From Alviniconcha marisindica (lineage: Eukaryota > Mollusca > Gastropoda > Provannidae), in contig JABMCL010002815.1 of assembly GCA_018857735.1 (NCBI GenBank), positions 1,328,501 to 1,392,500 on the forward strand: a DNA stretch of 64,000 bases, written 5' to 3'. The position numbers were made by a program, and so were the translations under genes. Positions 48,771 to 62,100 of this stretch are shown here, piece by piece (within the stretch, counting starts at the first letter, position 1; every line of letters starts with the position of its first letter). The notes under the pieces were generated by a model. That model was not told where the DNA came from, made no database searches, and worked only from the letters and a program-made list of their open reading frames with translations.

Positions 48771-50230
48771 GAAACTATGGAGTGGGCTGGCATTCTGATT
48801 CAGAACTGACCTGCGGATCCACGTCACTGACGCCGTTGTCAGTCAGGGCTGATCGCAGCGTTTTCCATCTTCAACAAGTGAAAGGTTGACGTTCTTGTTC
48901 TGTTCAAAGATTGATAATGGAAAGCCATGTTCAGTGTTATTTTGGGTGTTGAATTGAAACACAGTTGTTTGTGTGTGCAGTTTCTAAAGGCAGTTAAGCA
49001 CTGCTGTGGATATTTAATCACAGTTCATTTCTTCTTACCTTCATTTTGGACAAGCACTTTGAAATGCACGTTCGCAAACTTTCATGGCACAGAGACCATG
49101 CGATGATTTTTACATTTTCTGGAACTGTATGCCTAATATTGGTTTGGTTTAAATTATAAGAATCAGTAATTAGTTTTCCACCATTATGCGTAACAGTTAA
49201 CACCATTTGTTTTCAGTTCTTCAAAAGAATACTTTGAACCATTTCAGTATTACCTTCACCCTTGTGCAATTTCATTCATTCACGCACTAACACTCACATG
49301 CATGCACACACACATGCACACACACACACGCATGCATCAATCTTGATTCTAGAAATTAAAATCTCTGTGATGCTGTTATTCATTTCTGTTGTGATGTCTT
49401 TGCAATGGAACTGATGACAGAAAAATATTTGTTTGGTTTTATACCTTTTGTTGTAGTTATAATTTTGTTATGCCAAGTATAAAATTGAGTGTTGATATGC
49501 ATGTACAGTAACCACCACTTAGTGTAAACTGTCCACATAGTAAAGGGAAAGATATTTATCCCGCAGTAGCACTTATCCAGCCATTCATGGTTCAGACATC
49601 GGTTTTTGTTTCCCCATCAACGGACAAATTCCATCAATTTTGGAGAAGAGAGAAATGACAAAACTGTATTTGAATACCTTCTAGGGCCATTATTTGATGA
49701 ATTTCCATCAAAACTGGTGTTTTGGAGTCTGTTTAATAATAGCTATTACGTGTAACACACACATCAACAAACGTAGAATACAAATGCACCAGAACCGTGT
49801 TTCTGTGTTGAAAAGTCATTCCAATATAATTTCTGTATGATTAAAGCTGCTGTGAATCTCTTAGGCCATGTGAATTATTTATTATTGTACTTTAAAAGTG
49901 TCCAATGAATCCTATATATACAACTGTATACATACCATCTTCCTTTTTTTTTTCTCTCTCTTTTTTTCCCCCCTCTCTTCCCCCCCCCCCCTTTTTTTCT
50001 CTCTCTCTTTTTCTTCTTCTTTTTCTTCTCCCCAGTCTCACTTCATCTCTCTTTACCACTCTCTCTCTCCATCTCGAGCACATACACACCCACACACCCA
50101 CCCACACACACGCACACGCACACAAAGAAAGAAAATAACAAACAAAATGTGTTGTCTGGATGTTCATTTCTACACTGATGTATATAAAAGTCAGTGCACA
50201 CAAGAAGCATGTGAAATGCAAAATAAATGA
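48771..50230 (+). other. CIB-B 3' UTR and flank
   Basis: Unique sequence, then a pyrimidine-rich block (about 49935-50070). Possible poly(A) signals are ATTAAA near 49840 and AATAAA at 50222-50227. The UTR end cannot be fixed. Confidence 0.4.
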
Positions 50231-50984
50231 AAATGCTAATGCAATATACTCTTCCTTAAAATGGTAACTGTATCGTAAATATGGATTTCCCCCCAAAAAG
50301 ACTGTACAACTTCAAGCTGCAGAAAAAGAGAAGGTTTAAAAAAAAAAAGTGCATTGCATGCAAACCACACAGGCTTGTTGGTGTCCTCACTAACTGTGTA
50401 CTTTTGCTTGGTATAAACCCTTGTTTATACCACACACACAAAAATATATAAATATATCAAAAGGTGGAAAACCATCATAGAAAGAGCATGGTAAGAATTG
50501 TACAGAGATCACAGTAAGAATTTACAGTTCCCCAAAACAGGTGACAGGCTGACAATACAAAACACAATCAGTTGAAAATTCAGAGCCGATGATTGCACAC
50601 AAAATGAAATTTGTACACATTTAAAAGGTGTAAAGCACCCAGACCTATCATGGAAAGTAGGATTGCCAGTATTCCAAGTCATTGTTTTATGTAAACAATT
50701 GCTTGCTGATTTTGCACATTGGGAACAAATTCTTGCACTGTCTATGCCAGTACTCTTTTTGCGAAAAACACTTGTAATTCAGTATCCTGTCTCTGTACAC
50801 TCACGTCACTCGTATGGATGTGTTGACAAAAAAACGCAGTGTGGAGACTGGACCAGAAAAAAATTCAGGGCTTTCATTCATTTTTTCTTTCTTTCTTTCT
50901 TTAAATATAAAACTCCAGCTAAAAAGTTGCCAACTGTTTGAAATGTTGTCCACGTATGCTGGCTTCTTGTTAAAAGCCATGTAT

Positions 50985-51050
50985 GACCACAATAAAATTG
51001 CCCCTTGTGGGATAGTTAAAGGTTTTTTAATTGAACTGAATTCACTGGTC
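50985..51050 (+). repeat. Retroelement 3' end-like segment
   Basis: TATGACCACAATAAAATTGC to TTTTTTAATTGAACTGAATT; second copy of 30528-30600. Confidence 0.55.
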
Positions 51051-51072
51051 AAACTACATTCAACGTGTATAG

Positions 51073-51078
51073 TTTATT
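51073..51078 (-). terminator. Possible poly(A) signal for CIMIP2C-like gene
   Basis: TTTATT on the plus strand (AATAAA on the minus), about 555 nt after the stop. A guess from position. Confidence 0.25.
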
Positions 51079-51632
51079 CTGAAGGATACTTGATATGCTC
51101 CACTGCACAAGGGAAGAAAAATGCACTAAGTCTGGCCAAAAATATGTACACCGACAGTTTCAAATAATCATAATTAAGTGAAATCAGTAGACCTTTTGCC
51201 AAGTATACTAACAGATGTGAGATGACACTATGTTTTCCATATGAATGGTCATCTATTCATCTCTTCTCTGCTCATACACTTTGACAAAAAAAAAAGTTTA
51301 ATGGAGTAATAATACTTGCAGCATATTTAGGAACAGTTTGTTAACACTTTCAGCTAACTGCTTTAAATTTATGCTTGGAATACGATGTTAAGAAAATTCT
51401 TTACTTTCTTCCTCCTAAAGTGCATGACATTGTGACTGCTCAAGTTTAGGCTGACAAGGACAAAACTATGAACATTACCATGGGACTGCCATGCTAAAAC
51501 TGGTAACGCTGCAGACACAAATTTAACACAGATCTACAAGCATGTCTAATACTGCTACGGCTTCTTGTTCATTTTTTTTCTCCATCTGTACATCACATAG
51601 CTGAGATGGGACAAACAACTAACAGATGAAAG

Positions 51633-51780
51633 TTATCGCTTTTCGAAGTGTACATCACGCATTTCCCTCTCGCGCACGTTGGTGCGTCGTGAGAAACGAC
51701 GAATGATGGGCTCTCGTCGAGCTTCATGATCCAGGTGGGGCAAGTTGATGTCGTCCGAGTACTTAGAAGACATGATGATA
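51633..51780 (-). CDS. CIMIP2C: CIMIP2C-like last exon
   Basis: 148 nt, one base then IIMSSKYSDDINLPHLD to DVHFEKR and TAA. Acceptor GTGGCAG; the phase fits exon n-1 exactly. Confidence 0.87.
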
Positions 51781-54700
51781 CTGCCACAAAACAACATAGC
51801 AATGTTATTAAAAAACCACATCAAGAGAAAATTATCTTAATCCTGAAATTTACGCCTTAAGGCCTTTTCCAACTGCTTTGTCTAACAGTTTATTTGTACA
51901 TCTTTTTCATCAACATTTGTTGGTGGCCTTATCACTCTGCCATTGCTTTGCTGTTTATAAACAAATGTCTTCAGTCTTACCCATACGTGCATTCCATGTT
52001 CCTTCCTATTGCCTGATTACGGAGTCTAACCTGGTTTGTATCACTGGTGGGAGCTGCCACAAGTATAATTTTTGTCACGACAAAAGTTTTGCCCGGTTGT
52101 GACAAACACATTTGTCATGAAAAACTAATTTGTCGTGACAAAACACCACTTTTGTCATGAAAAAAGTATGCTTGCCGCAACAAACATTTGTCACAATTTT
52201 TGTTGTTGTGACAAAGACATGTTTGTCGCGACATTTTTTGTGTGTGGTCACGACAAGCATACTTTTGTAATGACGAAAGAGGTGTTTTGTCACGACAAAC
52301 ACATGTTTGTCGCGACAAAAGTAAGCTCGGCGGCAGCTCCCGCCAATGATAGGTTTCTGGCCTGTTGAGGGAATCCCCATACTGCATTTGTGTTCAGACC
52401 AACTGTCTAGATCTGACTTCGGGTCAGCACATGGTTTTAGATCTGAGAAGAGTTTTAAATGTGTACTGACTTATGATGGTGTTTGTCCATCCTGACCCGC
52501 AGTTGACGGGATGTTAAAATCCAGTTACTAACTTGTACCCTTTTCAACAAGCTCATCTTGATAGGATTTCCAATGGAGGTGAGTAAAGCTTTCTTTAACT
52601 GAACTGGTTGGAGGTCAGACATAATTTAAAAAAAAAAGCATCACTAACAAACTGACCTTTATATCACATAATTATTAGGGTGGGAGAGCTCATTGGTAGA
52701 GTATTGGACCGAAAAGCCAGGCACAAGACTGACACAGGTTTGATTCTCTGGTGCAGCAAGGGTTTTTCTCCCATAGTCCGATTTCAGCGCAGACTCTGTT
52801 ACAGTGTTCCTACAGACCCCATGTGCAATTGCATGCAACAACACCTGCGTGCATGTTAAAAATCACAAACACTGGCAGCCATACCACTGCCTAGATACAC
52901 AAAAATGCCACAATGGTAGGAATGGGCGGCATTACTCTTGCCTTACCCAGGTAACGCGACTCAGTTTCCCCAAAAGGGAAAGGTTTGTGTTTCAAGCTGT
53001 TGCTTTTATTTTGAATCTTTACTTATTCCTCATTTCTGATGGGAAATCAGGTTCCTTTCCAAGCTAGTTGCGGCAGACTACCAGGTCTAATTAGTGCCAA
53101 ACTGTTCTCTGCTGCGTCATGTTTTCTAATGCATGCATACCAGAACTGCACGGAACCTCAGGTTTTCACCCCTTCCACATATCTGGGCTCTGATCCCTCC
53201 ATCCCCAAGGCCTTAAAGGTCCAAGAACTAACTAACTAACTAACTAGCCCTGCCTGACACAGAACATGGCCCAGAGCACCTGCACAGAATCAACAAACGA
53301 GATAAATCAATTAGCACCTGAAAGACATCATATAAACACGGCAACAAAGACCTGAGTCGCCTGTGGTAACTCTCACCTGGCATGCAAGTAAACACAATGT
53401 ACATGTTTATGTTCCTTGTATTTACTTGCATGCCAGGTGAGAGTTACAGTAGATGAATTGGGTCTTTGTTGTTGTGTTTGTGTGATGCCTTCTGAGCGTT
53501 AATTAGCTCCCTTGTTTGTTGATTCAACTAAACACGGTCCATGCAAGACGCAAAAGGTTGACAAGGACGCTTATTTTAATCAGGCAACACATTTTCAGGG
53601 TAAACCCCCTTTCAAGCAAGGAACAAATAGATAATATATCAACAATGAGATTGAGAGGAATGGAGTTCAATCTACTTACCTTTTAGCAAAAAGAATGAAT
53701 GATAATTTATAATGCACATAATTTTTTTTAAACTTCCATGCAAGAGCATGCATGTTCACAGCATAGGGGTTGGGGAGGGTGATAATTTATAATGCACATA
53801 ACTTTAAAAAAAAAAAAACTTCCATGCAAGAGCATGCATGTTCACAGCATAGGGATTGGGGAGGGGAGTATATACATTTTCACAAATGCACACCGCAATA
53901 CACACAATAAGTGAAGTACACACACACACACACACACACTATAAAGACAAGTGGGAAGGAGAATTAAACAATACAATAAAATGTGTCTTGAGAGTAGACC
54001 AGAAAGAATGAATAGTCTTATCTCCCTTTGGAAGAGAAGACTGTCGTAAACCAGTACTAGGAGTCTGACCCCACACTCAAAGCCTCGCTTTCCGTCACCT
54101 TCCTCCAAACTCTGCCGTAACTGGTTACGCCACTAAAGGGGCACTCCTTATCTCCTCACAGCTGTCCACCAACGCCGTCAGCGCCCTCTGAATGTTTTCA
54201 GTACTAAAAAGACTGTGAAAGTAATACAGCATTGAAGCACGCACGTAAACAAGAGCTCCAGTTTTTAAAAAAAAGAAGAAAAGAGTTCCATCTTGATTGA
54301 AATGACTTTGGTTTCATTTGTGATGGCATAAGCAATGTTGGCGGTTATAAAAGAAACGCCCGATACAGTTTGAGTTCTCCGCTTCAAACTTACTGCTATT
54401 TGAGCATCAACGAAAAACTGTCCATTTCCTGACAGTTTTTGGAGACCTATGGTGTAACCATTTATGGTAGTGGAAGGAGGAAGGATGTAAGCCAGTGCTT
54501 GGAGTTTGATTTGACCCCCCCCCCCCCCCCAACCCCCCACCTCCACATCATATTTCTATATAAATGAACCCCTCACTAAGGACCACCCTTTAACCCTTTT
54601 ACTGCCATGCTGTCACTTGAAAACAGCCAGTAAAAATGTGAAATTTGAAATTCTTAAGCCTTTTTGTTTCCTTTTCGCAGCGGCATGAAAGGATTTCCGT

Positions 54701-57700
54701 CAAAACGCACAATATAGAAAACAGATTTCTTAAAGGACCAGAAAATGTACTGTTTTGCAGGCTTGTGCGGGCACTTTTCAGCCTGAAAATTTTACAGCCT
54801 TTGGCAGTGAAGGGGTTAAGACCACATACTTTTGTTTGATTTTTTTTTTAAGGGGGGTCATTTAATCAGCAGATAGGCTTCTAATGTAATGCAATTCCTG
54901 AATTCCATTGAAGTCTTGTTTTGTACAATCAACTGGTTGACAGGGTGTAAAGCATCAAGCGTACTTTGTACAATCCAGTAAACAAACAAAGGTCAATAAC
55001 ATACAACATCATCATCATCTCACAAAAAGAGGGCTGTTGGCCAAAACTGACTATCTGTGTTGCGGGAGAGAGAGAAAAAAGGTCTGTGTGTTTTTTTGGG
55101 AGGGGGGGGGAGATCATCAGTTCTGGCATCCAACACTCAAAATGTTTTACAAAAAGCATTAGTGAGACGATATATCATTATTAACTTACCTTGATTAGTC
55201 GGTCATACACTCGTTCCACTGGCAAGCCACGCTTATCTTTAGAGTGCAAAAATCACACATCAAATCACATCAAACAGTGGCACACAAAAAGCACAGCAAA
55301 AGAAACACTTCAAACAGGTCTGCAGGATTAGTTGTGTAAGTTATGAGATTGCCGTTTCTGTATTCCCAGCCAGATTCAACAAAGAGTGTATGGATACCCA
55401 TACTGACACTGTCATAGTCCTAAATGGCTAAATCCTATTCCATTTTTTTTTTTTTGCCTTTGTGACTTGACAAATATCAGGGTTAAAGGCCTCTCTCTCT
55501 CTCTCTCTTTCTCTTTTATAAATTGTCCATTCTGTAATACGCCAGAAACAGAAGTACATTTTTTATTAATATGTCCAAAGTATATAGCCTTGAGGGCTGA
55601 ACTTATTCCACCAAAGTACCATAGACAACCATCCATGTTTAAATTTTCCTTATTATTAGCTAGCACGAACGCACCCACCATAGAGAAATTATCCACCTTC
55701 GTTTTGAAAGCTTTAAGCACTAGAAAACTGAGTTTAAGTCCGTCATTGGATCCATGAGAATTCGAATTGCCTGAATGTTCACTCCTGTTGTAATGGGCCG
55801 GAGGCCTAACAATAAAATAATCTTGTCTTGTCTTGTCTTGTCTGTCTCTCTTCTCTCTCTCTCTCAATACTGTTATGGCCAATCCATCGCTTACAAAATA
55901 AACCCTCCAGCCCCAAGCCCCCTTTCAATATTGCTGGTGGTCAAGCCATCAACTATACAATAAATCATCTCTCCATATGTCTCTCTCTTTCTTCACCTCC
56001 CCACCCCCTTGTTACTATAATTTAAACATCGAGCCTCAAAAGACTCCAAAGAATAAACACAACCCATGTATAATAACTTGTACTCTAATCTCATTAGTAG
56101 TTTGAAGGGAAAAAAAAGAATGCGCCCAGCAGTGATCGTTCGAAACACATGCAGTTATTTGAAGAAAAAGACCCCATCGGTTAAACCAATAGGGTCGCTA
56201 ACAATGTACGACTCATTTTATGCTTAGTATGCAACTGTTTTCTACTTGATGGAACTAAGACAGATTGTTCACTACAGAAAAGCTTGCTGTGGTCATCACC
56301 TATTTGATTTAAATATATAATATGCAGTTTGCATGACAGTTTCTCGCACTCATGTTACATCTTACTGCAAATAATCAGTGTGTGTGTGTGTGTGCACGCT
56401 TGCTTCTGTGTGCATTTGAGTGAGTGTGTATGTGTGTGTGTGCATGTGATAGTTTACACTGCAAGAATGCGATTGTTACATTGTTAAATGTAAAGTTGAT
56501 TTATTCATAACTTTCATACACAGCTAAATATATTATTGTGTCTATTTGTTAACGCATGGTAATGAATGGAACATCACTAAGACAAATTCCTGGGCACATT
56601 TGAATGTCACCGGCAAGTAAATACTCTTGTAATCCGGTGTGTTGTAAGTTTAGAAACTGGTGTGAGTTTTCCCTCTAACTACCCATGTATAAAACAGTTG
56701 CGATTTCTTCTGATGCAGTATTTTATTAGTACTACAGCTAGTGAAACTGACAATAAACAGACAGAGAGAACTTGAGATTTTATCTCATCACTACTACAGC
56801 TAGTGAAACTGACAATAAACAGAGGGAACCTGAGATTTTATCTCATCACTACTGCAGCTAGTGAAACTGACGATAAACAGAGGGAACTTGAGATTTTACT
56901 GGAGAACCTGAGATTTTATCTCATCACTACTACAGCTAGTGAAACTGATGATAAACAGAGGGAACCTGAGATTTTATCTCATCACTACTGCAGCTAGACG
57001 ATAAACAGAGGGAACCTGAGATTTTATCTCATCACTACTACAGCTAGCAAAACTGATAACAGAACTAGGGAGAAGCTGAGACTTCTGACGCAGTTCTGGC
57101 ACTTTATGAATGACTAGCATCAGCTTCAACATGAGCTGGATTAAGCTCACCAAATAACTAATGCCAGAAAGAAAAGAAAAAAAGGAAGAGAGAGAGAGAG
57201 AAAAAGAAAGAAAAAAAGCAGAAGAAAAGAAAGCAGAAAAGCTGTACTGTAAAAACAACAAAAACAAAGTCATAATGCAATCCAAACACAACAAAACTTG
57301 AACAGACCAGTGGTTCCGTTAACAACAAAAAAAGAAGAGTTCCGTCTCTGACAGGAGAAAAAATTAATGTACTTGACAGGAAACTTTAGAAGCTGTCTAT
57401 CACTGTGATGGACAACAGACTGTTGAGGGGGGGGGGGGGGGGGGGGGGGGGTTCCTTTTCACGCAACACACTACAGAACAGTGAGCCTGCACCCACAGTC
57501 CAGACCTCCGACCTATGGATCAGGACAGACTGCATGCAGGTCATTTCAACACTGATGTCACTTGTTTGCAACAGTTTGTTCCAAGGTTCCCCAGAGCAGA
57601 CTGACAAATTTTTCAACACTGATGTCACTTGTTTGCAACAGTTTGTTCCAAGGTTCCCCAGAGCAGACTGACAATTTTTTTCCCTCCCTGGAATCCAGCA

Positions 57701-59127
57701 CTAGGTGCTTTTGCATGGAAGGGTGTGACATAAAAATGCGACCTTAATAATAGTGAGGTCTTAGAGCAGCCCGTCTCAAATAAGCCCTGTAGGCGCGTGC
57801 ATTTCATACTCGAAGTTAAAAACAACCGACATCGAAACACACCATGGGAAATCTTTATCTGTGTCCATTACAGTGATGGATAAAAATAAGAGTGAGTAGT
57901 ATCAACATTATTAACATACTCAATGGGAAATCTTTATCTGTGTCCATTACAGTGACGGATAATAATAAGGGTTAGCGGGACCACTGTTCAGACTTTGTAA
58001 AAAGCTATGAGAAGGACAGGCAAGTTCTGCAACTTCATGTTTTTAACTGAAACTGAATCAAACCTGTCGCCGAAACAAGCGTGCAAATGTCCAAAACAAT
58101 GCCCTTCACGCACAACTAAAAGAAGGACAACACACTTTTTCTAATATCACCATCGCTGTCTATTTCCATCTTGTCTCTTGCTTTTGGTGTTCCTAGTGTT
58201 CTGTTAATACTGCATCATTTGCAAAATATAACAATAAAATCATTACAGCCAATATCTATCTACATATATATATATATACTAGCACTGATTGCATAGTATG
58301 AAATATTTAGCTTTGTATGGTCAAAATGTTTGTGTGTGGGTGCCTCTGTGTGTGTGTGTGAGTGTGTGTGTGCATGTGTATAGTCTCTAGGGACATGATT
58401 TTGCACTTTAAAAAAACTTTAATTAATTATTATTAAATATTCAATGAAAAGGAAAGTGTAAAATTTCATGCAAGATTTTGTTGTTCACATTTTTTTCTCC
58501 ATTACCATTATACATATTTGTGGTTTCTCGTATTTCTACTAATAATAAGACAAATCATCATTCATCACATAAACAGATTAACCTGCCTATTTTCAATTAA
58601 GATGAACAATCTGTTCTTACTAACAGCAACAAAAAAAGAGTGATCGGTGTGGTGCATAGCAGAACAAAACCTTGTGGAGTGACATGTTGCATTTTGAAGA
58701 AATGGAGCACTCAAAGAGAAAGCCAACCACATCAAACCAAGTGTTACAGTTCAAAGTTAGTGTTGAATTGACACACTTACAAGACATCCTTTGTGCGGAA
58801 CTGATCTTCGGCTGAAACTGGCAGTTTGAAGAAATCAACGCTCTTTATGGTGCCTGACTTGTCTTTGTAATGTTCACGATGTTTCTGGGAGAGCTGTAAA
58901 AGAGAAAGAAAAATTAAATACAGTCAGTGCAGATTTCATGGGAAACTATCAAGCATGAATCTGATTTTAATGGTGGGACCCATCAGTTGGGGGAAAAAAT
59001 AAAATGTGCAGCCAGTGCAAATTTGATGGAAAAGCAAACAAACAAAAAGCAAGCATGATTTCTGTTTCAATGGTGTGACTCATCAATCAGTTCTCTCTCT
59101 CTCTCTCTCTCTTGTGCGCGCATGTGC

Positions 59128-59158
<31 letters not shown>

Positions 59159-62100
59159 TAGTCATCTAAAACATTATTACAATTTTTGACAGCAGAAAAC
59201 TAAACAAAAGAGGAGGAAAATACTGTATGAGAGCAGAAAAGGTGAGGGAACTCGAGAACATGTGCTAAAATGTTGCCTTAAAGGACACTAGATTCCACAA
59301 GTTTGAATCTAATTTTCTGGCGACAGTGAGACCATGTCTGCTCCCACCCCATCCTGCCTCCCCACCTCCCCAGATGCAACGTGCCTTAAAAGCTGATGCT
59401 ATATTCCTCTTTGTTTCAGCCAATCCGCACCCATTTTGATGACATCGTTTTAAAGCTATGTCAGATCCTTAACATTGTTTTACTTCAACTTCTTGTCTAT
59501 CTTCTTCTTTACTTTCTTCTTCTTCTTTTATTATTTTCTCTCTCTCTTCTACTCCAGATGAAGACCATGCGTCAAAAGCACTTGTGTTTTTAACTGTTCT
59601 TTACGTGTCGTCGTACAGGTGAGTACATTTCTCCAGAGCTGTTCTATTTTGTCATCCTCATCAGCAGTTGCTCACTCATTCCTTGGATACCCCAATCCCC
59701 ACCCCTTACCCCATCCCTTGCCTCATGTAACAACACATACATCAAGTCCACAGCTCCTGCTTCATTAACCCAACACGTACATCAAGTCCACAGCTCCTGC
59801 TTCATACCACAGCAGTTTTATTAAGTCCCCAACCCCCTGCTTCATAACACAACAGGTACATCAAGTCCAAACCCCTTGCTTCATAACACAGCAGGTATAT
59901 CAAGTCCCCAACCTCCTGCTTCATGTAACAACAGGTGCATCAAGTCCCAACCCCCTGCTTCATAACAGCAGGTACATCAAGCCCCAACCCCCTGCTTCAT
60001 AACACAACAGGTACATCAATTCCCGACTCCCTTGCTTCATATCACAGCAGGTGCAACAAGTCCAAGCCCCCTGCTTCATAACAGCAGGTACATCAAGTCC
60101 CAACCCCCTGCTTCATAACAGCAGGTACATCAAGTCCCAACCCCCTGCTTCATAACACAACAGGTAGATCAAGTCCCCACTCCCTTGCTTCATATCACAG
60201 CAGGTGCATCAAGCCCCAACCCCCTGTTTCATATCACAACAGGTGCACCAAGCCCCAACCCCCTGTTTCATATCACAACAGGTGCACCAAGCCCCAACCC
60301 CCTGTTTCATATCAACAGGTGCACCAAGCCCCAACCCCCTGTTTCATATCACAAGTGCACCAAGCCCCAACCCCCTGTTTCATATCACAACAGGTGCATC
60401 AAGCCCCAACCCCCCGTTTCATATCACAACAGGTGCACCAAGCCCCAACCCCCCATTTCATATCACAACAGGTGTGTCGAGGTCTAACCCCCTGCTCCTC
60501 TCTCAAGCCCCAACCCCCTGTTTCATATCACAACAGGTGCGTCAAGCCCCAACCCCCTGTTTCATATCACAACAGGTGTGTCAACCCCCTGCTCCTCTCT
60601 CAAGCCCCAACCCCCTGTTTCATATCACAACAGGTGCACCAAGCCCCAACCCCCTGTTTCATATCACAACAGGTGTGTCGAGGTCCAACCCCCTGCTCCT
60701 CTCTCAAGCCCCAACCCCCTGCTTTTATATCACAACAGGTGCGTCAAGCCCCAACCCCCTGTTTCATATCACAACAGGTGCATCAAGCCCCAACCCCCTA
60801 TTTCATATCACAACAGGTGCACCAAACCCCAAACCCCTGTTTCATATCACAACAGGTGCACCAAGTCCCAACCCCCTATTTCATATCACAACAGGTGCGT
60901 CAAGCCCCAACCCCCTATTTCATATCACAACAGGTGTGTCGAGGTCCAACCCCCTGTTTCATATCACAACAGGTGTGTCAAGTCCCAACCCCCTGTTTCA
61001 TAACACAACAGGTGCACCAAGCCCCAACCCCCTGTTTCATATCACAACAGGTGTGTCGAGGTCCAACCCCCTGCTCCTCTCTCAAGCCCCAACCCCCTGT
61101 TTCATATCACAACTGGTGTGTCAAGTCCCAACCCCCTGTTTCATATCACAACAGGTGTGTCAAGCCCCAACCCCCTGTTTCATATCACAACAGGTGCACC
61201 AAGCCCCAACCCCCTGTTTCATATCACAACAGGTGTGTCGAGGTCCAACCCTGCTCCTCTCTCAAGCCCCAACCCCCCGTTTCATATCACAACAGGTGCA
61301 TCAAGCCCCAATAACCTGCTTCATATCACAACAGGTGCATCAAGCCCCAACCCCCTGTTTCATATCACAACAGGTGCACCAAGCCCCAACCCCCTGTTTC
61401 ATATCACAACAGGTGCATCAAGCCCCAACCCCCTGTTTCATATCACAACAGGTGCACCAAGCCCCAACCCCCTGTTTCATATCACAACAGGTGCACCAAG
61501 CCCCAACCCCCTGTTTCATATCACAACAGGTGCATCAAGCCCCAACCCCCTGTTTCATATCACAACAGGTGTGTCAAGCCCCAACCCCCTGTTTCATATC
61601 ACAACAGGTGTGTCAAGCCCCAACCCCCTGTTTCATATCACAACAGGTACATCAACTCAATCCCCACCCCCTGCCTATGTTGATCCTTAATGTGTCCATC
61701 CCTACCCCTGAGTCATAACAGGTACATTCCCCCCCCCCCCCCCCCACCCCCGGCTTCATAACAACAGGTACATCAACTCAATCCCCACCCCCTGCCTATT
61801 AAAGCAAGGTGTATCAATGATGATCTATAACAGGTACATCCCTCCCCCCCCCCTCCAACCCCCCTTCATAACAACAGATACTTCGATTCAATCTCCACCC
61901 TTGCCTATTAAAGCAAGGTGTATCAATGATGATCTATAACAGGTACATCCCCCCCCCCCTGCTTCATAACAACAGGTACATCAACTCAATCCCCACCCCC
62001 TGCCTATTAAAGCAAGGTGTATCAATGATGATCTATAACAGGTACATCCCCCCCCCCCCCCTCTTCATAACAGCAGGTACATCAACTCACTCCCCACCCT

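Noticed and set aside
55197..55243. Exon-like segment on the minus strand (AG, 47 nt reading KRGLPVERVYDRLIK, donor GTAAGT)
   Set aside because: Its phase fits neither neighbour of CIMIP2C: joining gives an immediate stop after exon n-1 and a shifted last exon, whereas direct splicing of 58781 to 51780 is in frame. It could be a cryptic or poison exon; cDNA would decide.
60185..61718. A 504-codon Pro/Gln-rich frame
   Set aside because: Product of a 39-bp tandem repeat; all frames are partly open and codon patterns are not protein-like. Kept only as a low-interest finding.
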